Assembly (NCBI GenBank): GCA_019722365.1
Contig: JADFUC010002391.1
Coordinates: 434,001-498,000 of the forward strand
DNA length: 64,000 nucleotides
Reading direction: 5' to 3'
From: Lithospermum erythrorhizon
Lineage: Eukaryota > Streptophyta > Magnoliopsida > Boraginales > Boraginaceae
Positions 36,511 through 45,558 of this stretch are shown here, in pieces (position 1 is the first letter of the stretch; each line of letters starts with the position of its first letter). The translations under genes were made by a program, and so were the position numbers. The notes beneath the pieces were generated by a model. That model saw only the letters and a program-made list of their open reading frames with translations, had not been told where the DNA came from and searched no databases.

Positions 36511-38179
36511 TACATTTTTCATCAATTCTTTCAAGATTCATTAAGGTTCAACATACTGGACAAGCTTGTATCTGATAATCTATATTTTCATTTTGAGATG
36601 TAGATTTCATTTGCCCGCTCTGGCTGGGTTGCTAGCACTTGAGTTTTGTACGATTTCACTGCTATTGTTTGAGTTGAAAAGGCTGTTTATGTTGCAATAA
36701 GCTAATTCTTGACGACTACATTGTTGGGTGGAGAACAATACACATCTGCGGTGGTGTTTGTTGTTTGTTTCTGCTACCTAAGGGTTTTTTTTATATGGTT
36801 TATTTAGTTACAAACTGTAAAATAGAAAATTATACCATTAACCATTTTCTTAATGTTTAAATGTAACAATCACCAGAGCAGTACTCGAGCAGAAAATTCT
36901 GAATCACCTACCCATCTGATGGATAATTCAGTTGGATTCGAGTATAAAATATTACTCAATATTCAATACAACCGGTTATTAACCGACTCGTGTGAAGCTT
37001 TATACATGTTATGGTGCACAATTCGACCGGCTAACCTATTACTCTCTCAATATTCCGTTAAAAAACCTTGATTGACTAGCATCAAAGTTTTGTTCGAGTA
37101 AAAGAATTATTCCACACTCTGAACATTCGAATAATTATCCAACTTGATATAAATATCAAGTTAATTGAGTTACGTGATATCTACTCGTACCCGACTCGCT
37201 AACACCCCACATGTGTATTAGACTTGCCCAAACATTGACATTGCTTTGTGAATTAGTTGAGAGGCTCAGTTTGGAATTAGTGCTTAGCCCAACTACAACA
37301 GAATTTGGTAAATAACAGAAAATCTTTCATTACTGGTTTCCCACATTTCGTTACTTCAAAAAAAACTTCATTTTGAATAAAGCTACTGAATCAATATCAA
37401 ACATTAAGAACTTCATATACTCATCTGCATGCTTTTCTTTCATTCTTTAAAGATTCCACTTCATTTCTGTTGACTGTTGTAAGTAATTCATTATATCTTT
37501 ATATGATGATCATGAGACTTCATTGATAATTATGCAGAAAATCATGAATTCCCTTCTGTTTACGTAACTAGTTTATTTCGTTTACTTTCTTAGGCTGGTA
37601 ATTCACATTCTGCATTTGTTGAAGCTTGTTGCAGACTTTTCTTGTTCCTCTGTGCAGTTTATCTCTTTAGCAGTAAGCATTTCTTCAAGCCTCTCCCTTT
37701 TCTTTAACTTTTTTAGTTATGAAATGTGCATGATTAATCAAGAACCTTTGTTGAGTGTCTAAATAGATTGATTAATGGATTTTTTTCACGTGTATGAGTC
37801 CTTTGAATCGATAATGATCAAGTTTTGAAGTTCCCTCTGATATTCGGTTTTTTCACACTTGAGCTTCCCTCTAATATTTGTTTTTTTCACACTTTAGTTT
37901 CCCTCTAATGTTCATTGAGTTTGTTGTTAAAAAAGGCCAACACTTTACATATTTGAAGATAAAGATTTCGAGATTTTTGAAATGAAAATTTTCAAGAACA
38001 GCTTAGAGTTCGTTCCTGTTTAATCGATTTCTTCTCGAAAGGAATGATATATGAGGTTTTCTGAGTTGAGTTCATACTTGTCTCTCTGATTTTATTGTTT
38101 CCTTGAATGATAATCAAAATCAACTGTTTCATTATAATTCTTGCTGAATTGTCAAGATTCGATAAGAAAGTGCTCAAGA
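36511..38179. other. Spacer and 5' region of copy 2
   Basis: 3' flank of NDUFA2, AT-rich repeat-like DNA (36,850-37,200), then from about 37,310 a region that mirrors the 5' flank of copy 1, including GAATAAAGCTACT and TTCTTTCATTCTT blocks. No separate gene seen. Confidence 0.5.
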
Positions 38180-39246
38180 ATGGCTTCAAGTTCATCTCTC
38201 ATTAAGTATGATCAGACTCCAAACCAACAATTCTACCTCTGCCGGAAATGCCGAACACATATGGCCCTAGCCATGGCGGTCATAATGAAGGTAAGAAAAA
38301 ACGCTTTCCTTTTAATTTCTCTGCATATTTTGAACGAAAAGTTCTTACACTTCCTGTTTGTAGATTGAGAACTGAATATTTTCTGTTGTAGTTTGTATGC
38401 TGTTTTCTGTCCCATTTTGTGAGTCCAAATTCTGATTTTCAACCCAATGTGATCTTCTTCTTGGGTGCAACTCAATGTAGTGTTTGTTTATCTCAGGACC
38501 CAATGTCTAATAAGGCAGTCTTCTTCGAGAATCAAGTGTAAGCTTTCCTTTTCATTATAAATACTAAATTTGAAGATCAATTTCATGAAAGATAATAGTT
38601 GTAACAACTTGAATTTAATTGAAGTGAAATTTGCATTGATGATCATGCAGGGTGAATGTGCAATTGGGTACTGAGAGAATCGTCGAGACTAAAGTGTAAG
38701 CTTGGTATTTCATTGCTAAATTAGGCAGATCAATTTCATAGAAAAATTCTGTACTTTATTTACCATTTTTCTTAAACAATGTTTTGTTAACTTGAGTTGA
38801 GGTGAAGTGAAATTAGCATTGATGATTATGCAGGGAAACTATAAAAGTGTATGGAGAAGAGAAAAAAATCGAAGGGCCTCCACGTACTTATGTTGAAGTT
38901 TCTTGCCTTGGTTGTCAAACTGTTCTGGGACAACAGTTGGTAATTGATTATATAATTACAGTAGATAAATAATCATCTAATTCTATGAAATTTTGATTAC
39001 TTATGATGTGATATAATAACAATAAATCTTAATTCAGGTTGATATTGAGAAGGAGGATTTGATTGCTAAGAAGGGAAGATATTATCTGTCTATGTAAGTC
39101 TCTGAACTGTGATCTGCAATTTCTTGAAATTTGATTTATAATGGTACTGATACTTTTATATTATCAGGACCAAGCTTATTGTGTGGGATGGCAAAAGAAT
39201 GCTCTATGCACACAACTGGGAACCAGTTGATGAGCAAGCAGATTGA
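38180..39246 (+). CDS. Yippee/Mis18-like zinc-binding protein, copy 2
   Basis: Six exons (38180-38290, 38497-38537, 38651-38695, 38834-38939, 39038-39093, 39168-39246) keep one frame for 145 residues starting MASSSSLIKYDQTPNQQFYL. Two CxxC pairs (FYLCRKCRTH near 18-27 and VEVSCLGCQTVLG) fit the Yippee/Mis18 zinc-binding fold. NKAVFFENQVVNVQLG resembles the Yippee core, while the C-terminal GRYYLSMTKLIVWDGK is closer to Mis18. Known family members act in centromere licensing (Mis18) or have poorly defined roles (Yippee); I cannot assign either. Exon 3 is short and flanked by two similar introns, as if it arose by local exon duplication. Copy 1 lacks it. The gene is divergently oriented to copy 1, with NDUFA2 between them. 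It looks intact. Confidence 0.8.
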
Positions 39247-41300
39247 AGAATTCATTTTGAATTTCCCAAATGCTTACATGGATATCATTAGAAATTACTT
39301 CGTTTTTACTTGAATGCCCGATCTTGGCTCTATAAGTAGGACATTCAAATAAAAACGAAGGAAAGAGTTGCATTCGTTGTAGTGCTTATATCAGTAGTTG
39401 AAAAAACTATGAAAGTTTCATGTTACTTGGCATTCTTTCTAAACTGTTAATAGTTGCATTCCTTGTAGTGCTTTTGTGACTAGAAGTGCTTATACTACTA
39501 GTGGCAGTTGTTTGAGTTGAATGTGAAGTTGCATAGTATTCAGACCTTTGTTTGGGTAATACAACTAGTGTTACATTGAATTTTAGAAGTTGATATCAGG
39601 CATTTGACAGCGTTTGGCATATACAATAGTAGTGCTAGATAATTTTGTGTACTTTTGCTAAAAATATTAAGTGTGGGTCAATTTATTTGGGTGAATCGGG
39701 TGAATCTAATAATGCATCACGTTTAAATTTTACTTATATCGTTGTTCAACGTTCACCATCATTAATACTCAAGCTATGAATAACGAAATTGAACGTTATT
39801 TTGGTTACTTTTCATATTAATTCATCTCAACAAATTAAAAATTTATAAATATCACTTTAAAAAATTTATATCGATCGACATTAATTAACCTCATCTAAAT
39901 TAATTTTATATTTATCTTCAGCTGGATTCATTCTCAATCCTACATACCAATAAGGCAATAACTCAATAAATTTCCATATAGTCCATAGAATATTACAGTA
40001 CTAATGAAACATTTCTACCAAACACCTTCAAAGCATGCCCTTTAACCTAATGAAATCCTCACTATAGAACTACAAGTCTTTTTGTGAGTAGTAAGTCCTT
40101 TTACTCTTATCAATTTTAGCCTCTTAGCTAATTCATAATCGTATTATTGTATGTGTTAAGTTATTAATCATTTTGTTTGGTTAATAAAAAGTACTAACAT
40201 TTTTTTATGTTTCTTGATGTGGGTTTAGTTAAACCCTACTTTTACTGTTCAAGATTGTCCTTTTATACAACAACTGAACAATTAAAGAAATTGGTAGATG
40301 ATAAAAAGCTTTCTTTTTTATTGTATAGATAGTTAAAAAAGTTGAGCTTTTTCTAAGTGAATTTGTGTTGATTATGAAGCTTTACTTGAAGTTATGGTGA
40401 TACTAATACAATCTAATTGATAGTAGCTTTGCTTGTTAATGACCCAAGAACACAATATCTAAAGGGTTTCGATTTGTTGCATTTGAGACTGATGATATAT
40501 GAATGAAAGGGTATACATATATTCATCATGAATTTCTGGTTGGTTATTTTGTTAATTTTTTCGACATATGAATTAATTTTTTCGACATGTGAATTTAGGT
40601 TGTAATGATAGTTTTAGCATATTATGGATAAAGAATGGTGTTTTTGTTGGACATATGGGGTTGTTTATATTCAAGTAGGTTTTACTGATTGATTGTGAGT
40701 TAGTATGTGTAAATTTCTCAATCTTTACGTATTCAATTGTGGATAAGTAAAGAGAAACGGTTATCATTATCATTATTTATCATCTATGATCTTTAAGCTG
40801 AAATAAGAATGTTTGATAAATAAAGATAAATAGTTATCATTATTTGTCATCTATGATCTTTAAGCTGAAATAAGAATGTTTGACTCCTTATGAGGGATTC
40901 GATTATTCAACTGAGTGAGAGGTGTTTTGGACTTCTGGTGAATGTTATGCGACTTTGATGGTTTCTCGATGACCTTATGATGCTTTAGTGTCTGTTTTGT
41001 ATCGTTTGGAAGATGACATTCCTTTCCTAGTAGAAACTTTTGACTTATTGTGTACTCTGGTTTTGCATCGTCAATAGGTAACTTTCATAATAATGATTTT
41101 GTTGTTTGAGACCATATACCGTATTTCATCGTAGATGATTAGAGGTTAAAGACTTGTTTTTCTCTTTAATCAAAAGCCTTAACAGAGAACACTACTGATT
41201 AGGTACCAGTAAATGATAAAATGGGATTAGGCCACTTCAGCCTTCAAGCTGGAGGCAGCAATCACCTATTCGCAGTCAATTGCACTCGTTAACTTCTAAA
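39247..41300. other. Spacer with hairpin; probable 5' exon of the FAX-like gene
   Basis: Contains a MITE-like hairpin (39297-39360) and AT-rich spacer. An open frame continues upstream of 41301 to a stop at 41217-41219 without an ATG, with an AG acceptor (ATTAG, ending at 41230) inside it, so an upstream non-coding or transit-peptide exon is likely somewhere in this interval. I could not locate it. Confidence 0.45.
39297..39360. mobile_element. Short MITE-like hairpin
   Basis: ACTTCGTTTTTACTTGAATG (39297-39316) pairs with CATTCAAATAAAAACGAAG (39342-39360) with one mismatch, around a loop of about 25 bp. It lies about 50 bp past the stop of copy 2. It could be a deleted MITE or a folded element in the 3' UTR. 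Confidence 0.65.
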
Positions 41301-41930
41301 ATGGATTTATTGACTATTAGGCCACCGTCCTCTCAAACAATTTCCTTTCATCAGAGACAGCTTTCCCCTTGGGGACTAGCAGCAAGTGTCACCTCCGACA
41401 CTAAAGTACCAACGACCTTTATGGTTAATTCAGGTGTGGAAAGGGACAATATCCTACCAGACTCTGGTGGTAGTGGAGGTGATTTTGGGTCTACTGGAGG
41501 AAAAGGTGGTGGTGGAGGGGGTGATAATGGTGGCAGTGGTGACAACGACGAAAAAGAAGGATCGGGTGAAAGTGGGGATGAAAAGGGAAATAACAAAAGC
41601 GGAGCCATGTCAATGTCCCAGAAATTGACTCTAGGTTATGCTATAATAGTTGGCATTGGCGGAGTTGCAGGTTACTTGAAAAGCGGGAGCCAGAAGTCAC
41701 TGATTGCTGGAGGAGCTTCAGCCGCTATACTCTACTATGTCTACACCCAGCTTCCAACAAACACAGTTTTAGCATCATCTATTGGCTTGGGATGTTCAGC
41801 CGCGCTCCTTGTCATGATGGGTTCTCGGTTTAAGAGATCTGGAAAAGTCTTTCCTGCTGGCGTTGTCTCGTTTGTATCCCTCGTTATGACTGGTGGATAC
41901 CTCCATGGTATTATGCGCGGCATGCACTAA
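41301..41930 (+). CDS. Chloroplast FAX-like TMEM14 membrane protein
   Basis: Member of the TMEM14/FATTY ACID EXPORT family; plastid members move free fatty acids across the inner envelope. From the Met at 41301 the product is 209 residues: a transit-peptide-like N-terminus, a Gly/Asp/Glu-rich linker (about 55-101, with SGGSGGDFG and KGGGGGGDNGGSG), then the Tmem_14 domain with four short hydrophobic helices (SQKLTLGYAIIVGIGGVAGY, LIAGGASAAILYYVY, VLASSIGLGCSAALLVMMGS, VSFVSLVMTGGYLHG) and the family words KSGSQKSL, GSRFKRSGKVFPAG. The Gly-rich linker is typical of some plastid FAX proteins. The start is uncertain: the same frame is open for 80 bases upstream without ATG, so a preceding exon may supply the true start. 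The family call is firm; the exact FAX number is not. Confidence 0.8.
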   Translation: MDLLTIRPPSSQTISFHQRQLSPWGLAASVTSDTKVPTTFMVNSGVERDNILPDSGGSGGDFGSTGGKGGGGGGDNGGSGDNDEKEGSGESGDEKGNNKSGAMSMSQKLTLGYAIIVGIGGVAGYLKSGSQKSLIAGGASAAILYYVYTQLPTNTVLASSIGLGCSAALLVMMGSRFKRSGKVFPAGVVSFVSLVMTGGYLHGIMRGMH

Positions 41931-42841
41931 CTGTGCGAAGTTTGTTGCTCTGTTGTTTCCTTGCTTGGGTTTATTTTGTTATGTGTACTATCATGTGAGA
42001 CTTGTATTTCCAGATTTGTCAAGAATTAAGTTCTGTTCTACACTTCAACATTATAATAAAAGGTGTGTTATATGTAGACCTTGCAGAATATTTTTATTGT
42101 TCCTTTGGTATGCAGCACTAAAATCTCCTTGCTTCTCCTTCATGATAGATGATGAACACAAACAACATAATGAGCCCAAGCATGCCCACAATAGATACCT
42201 CTAAATTTATCAACATTAGAGCAACACAAAAAATCAAAATCAAGGGCATGACTCGAGACATTTTATAATTTCTCCATTTCAATTCATTGAGAGGTTTTTA
42301 AACAACAAATACTAAAAATATTTGTAAAACAACAATTCATTTGTTTAATTTTGTATCCATTCCTAAGGGAAATTATATTTATTTATTAATAATTCTTGAG
42401 TTATAATATTAACATTATAGTGAATTAATAATAGGGAAACACCAAATTTTAATTTTAAAATGAAATGTAAAATTGAAGTCACACTTCATTGTTGTTATGG
42501 ACTATTAGTCGACTAAAATCACATAATCTCTGATAATTTTGACTAAACCACTAGGCTCCGGGTTCGAGTTATTGTGTAGTCAATAGTCACTTGATTGTTA
42601 TTGTTGACTATCACCAGATTAAAATCACACGATCTCGTACAATTTTGACCAAACTGCTAAATTCCGAGGTTGAATCATTACAAATACAATAAATGATTTT
42701 TTACTTTTATTTTAAAATTTTGACTTAAAAAAGAGGTCTTCTCTTTTCCTTTATATATAATCACTTTTCCACAAAAAAATCAATCGTAGTTCTTGTGTTC
42801 TTGCTCCCCCCCTTCGATCTTCTCCAAACAAATCACTCAAC
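41931..42841. other. Spacer and ADF promoter with a local tandem duplication
   Basis: FAX-like 3' region up to about 42,200. 42,500-42,690 holds two ~106-bp repeats (starts 42500 and 42606) sharing GACTAT, AAAATCACA.GATCTC, AATTTTGAC and a GTTCGAG/GTTGAAT end. A TATA box lies at 42751-42760. Confidence 0.6.
42751..42760 (+). promoter_or_regulatory. TATA box of ADF
   Basis: TTATATATAA lies 82 bp upstream of the ATG exon. With initiation about 30 bp downstream, the 5' UTR would be about 50 bp. Confidence 0.6.
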
Positions 42842-44696
42842 ATGGTAACTTTATTCAGCTTTATCTTTTTTTGTCCCAAAATAGTTGTCACTTTTTATTA
42901 CTATTTTGAATGTTCTCGAGACTTAGATAAGCATAAAATGAAGTAGTTTGTTGTTTTAACTGATCTGTTATTGTAGCAAGTGATTTAGTTGTTTTTGGTT
43001 TGTTGGGTTGTTTTTGTTTTAGCTTATCGATCTGATCTGAATTTTACTTAAATTTTAATGTTGATTTACTTGTTTTGTAGTTAGATTGATGCATTGTTAT
43101 GAGATTTGGAGCTTCTTGGAGGCCTTGTAGTAGTTAAAAATCTGATATTTTTTGTTGGTATATGAGAATTGGGTTGACTTTTGAATTGCTTTCTGTTGAA
43201 GTATCAATTGACTAAATTTGGACTTCGTCCCATAAAGATTGTCTAGTTTTGACCTTTTCGAAAGAAATTAAGAGAAAATTATTTTAATAGTAGTTAAAGT
43301 TGGCTTGACATATAAAAATTGGTCAAATGAGACAAGTTACGGGAAATGAAAAGAGTGAAAGTAGACAATCTTCATGGGATGTGGTATTTTAATTGTGTAG
43401 ATATGCATGTTTGTTTGCACAGAGAGTTTTTGTTAGTTTAATTTTGTTTAATTTGGTTAGTAATTGGTTGAAAGAGTCTGTTGTGTTGGATTTATCTATT
43501 TTGCAGTCATTGTTAGAGATGTGCTAGTTGACATTTACTGATACACCTGTAATTGACTTTGTTAAGGATGATGGGGAAGCATTTCGGCTTGTGATCCAAC
43601 ATGTTCTTTTTTTGCTTGCTTTAAAAAGCTCGATTTAGGGTAAACTTCATGTAAGAATGGAATTTCTATCGAAACTGAGCATTTTTGAACATGCAACTTG
43701 GTTTGAAGTTCACAGCGGACGCTGCACTTAAGATGTAGTGGTGGAAACAAAAAGCTTTTCAACTTATTGCACCCCTCCCCTCTCTGCTCTCCCTCCCAAA
43801 GAACCAACATATATGCTAATTGATAATTATGTTTTGCAGAATTTCACCTCTCCTAAATGTTGCTCTAGTGGGGAGCTTAGTGATTTCTTTTTAGTTGTTT
43901 CTTTATGTGGAACACCTTTTTTTAGCCGATACTCTATACTGTATATAAGTTGGATAGCTCCATGTGCTTATTGTATATATATGACCATTATTCTGTCCTT
44001 GAGTCGTGGTTCTATTTGCAAATAATTATAGATATAATGAATAATGTTTCTGATGTTTTCTGCTACGATGAGTAGGCTAACGCTGCATCAGGAATGGCTG
44101 TCCATGACGACTGTAAGCTGAAATTTATGGAGTTGAAGGCGAAAAGGACATACAGATATATAATTTACAAGATTGAGGAGAAGCAAAAGCAGGTGATAGT
44201 GGAAAAACTTGGCGAGACAAATGAAACATATGATGACTTTGCAACTCTCCTTCCTGCTGATGAGTGCAGATATGCAGTGTTTGATTACGATTTCATGACA
44301 GCAGAAAACGTTCCCAAGAGCAGGATCTTCTTTGTTGCCTGGTAATACTACATATATGTCATTCCTTTATCTCTTGGCTACAATTATATACATTGATGGT
44401 GTACATTTTCTAAAGTCTTGGCACCTCTGCCTTCCTTTGTTGAAGAAAAAGGCTGATTCACTCTCCTTGTCCCCTTTTCCCTACGATTTTAGCTGTTCTT
44501 CCATTAATGTTTTGCTGCTGTCATCATTTCACATTGCCGTGGTAGGTCTCCTGATACTGCCAGGGTGAGGACCAAAATGATCTACGCCAGCTCGAAGGAT
44601 AGGTTCAAGAGGGAACTTGATGGTATCCAGATTGAACTGCAAGCAACCGATTCAAGTGAAATCGGTTTGGATGTTTTTAAGAGCCGTGTCAATTAA
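42842..44696 (+). CDS. ADF: Actin-depolymerizing factor (ADF/cofilin)
   Basis: Binds and severs actin filaments. Exon 1 is only the ATG (42842-42844), followed by a 1,231-bp intron; exon 2 is 44076-44341 and exon 3 is 44546-44696. An ATG-only first exon with a long first intron is a known hallmark of plant ADF genes and often boosts expression. The product is 139 residues, the family length: [20 protein letters not shown] with the regulatory serine at position 6, then [80 protein letters not shown]. The long helix [15 protein letters not shown] that contacts actin is intact. The reading frame is complete. Intron 1 carries a small MITE at 43228-43379. Which ADF subclass this is I cannot decide. 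Confidence 0.95.
43228..43379. mobile_element. MITE in ADF intron 1
   Basis: Terminal inverted repeats TCCCATAAAGATTGTCTA (43228-43245) and, in reverse complement, TCCCATGAAGATTGTCTA (43362-43379), one mismatch. The element is about 152 bp. Related terminal motifs occur at 15484 and 49517. Confidence 0.8.
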
Positions 44697-45558
44697 ATTC
44701 AATTTTGAATTTCTGAAGTTGAACCTATGTTATTTTCTTAGTGAAGTAATGCTTATAGTTGTGGGAATGACGTTACCCTGCTAAAGTACAACACTGGCTG
44801 TTATTCAAGTTTTATGGTAGTCTTCGATGGCACATATGTTACCAAATTCCTTTGTTGTGTGTGAATGTTGTTCCATGGATTTCTCTATTAGGAGAACTAT
44901 TTTATATCAAGGTTGGATTTGTATTCTCAACTTTCATCGCCATCTAATTGCAAGTTGTTGTTCCTGTGACTCAATATCTGATATCGATCCTTGACATTCC
45001 TGCTAAATGAACTTCATCCACCCTGAAGCTACCTATGTATACCTTGAGCATTATTGTAGAAAGACAGCTCCAACCTACTGGAGAATGTGCTTCATGGAAA
45101 CCGGTGCTGAAGCTCCATTGATCATACAAGGTAATCATTTATCGAGTTTATGAGTAGGTTTCTTATGCTCGACTAAGCAACTTCTTCAGAACTGCTAAGA
45201 GACTTCACTGAGAATAAAAGCTTAAACGCCATTTCGAGAGCCACATGAAGAGTTTGTCGTAAACAAGATCGATAACTTTCGAGTAGTCTGAGTGGCTCAT
45301 AATAATGACAGAACAATATGATGCAGTATTTTGGGAGAAACTTTGTGATAAATACATGCTGTTTAAAATGAACATTAAGTTAGCCATCAACTAAGACCTA
45401 ACCTTTGGTATACAACAAAATCATGTTTCAGTATATACAGTTGAACTAATCTGGAGGATAATTTATCTATACATCTCACTGCTATAAAAAAATCTTCTCT
45501 GTCGGTTCAACAAAAAATTGGGTTTCTAATATTCAACAAAAAAGTTCAGGGGGTTACT
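44697..45558. other. Convergent 3' flanks of ADF (+) and PPR (-)
   Basis: ADF 3' UTR on the left, PPR 3' UTR on the right. No other feature seen. Confidence 0.5.

Noticed and set aside
41351..41608. Proline-rich minus-strand frame
   Set aside because: Antisense shadow of the Gly-rich linker in the FAX-like gene.
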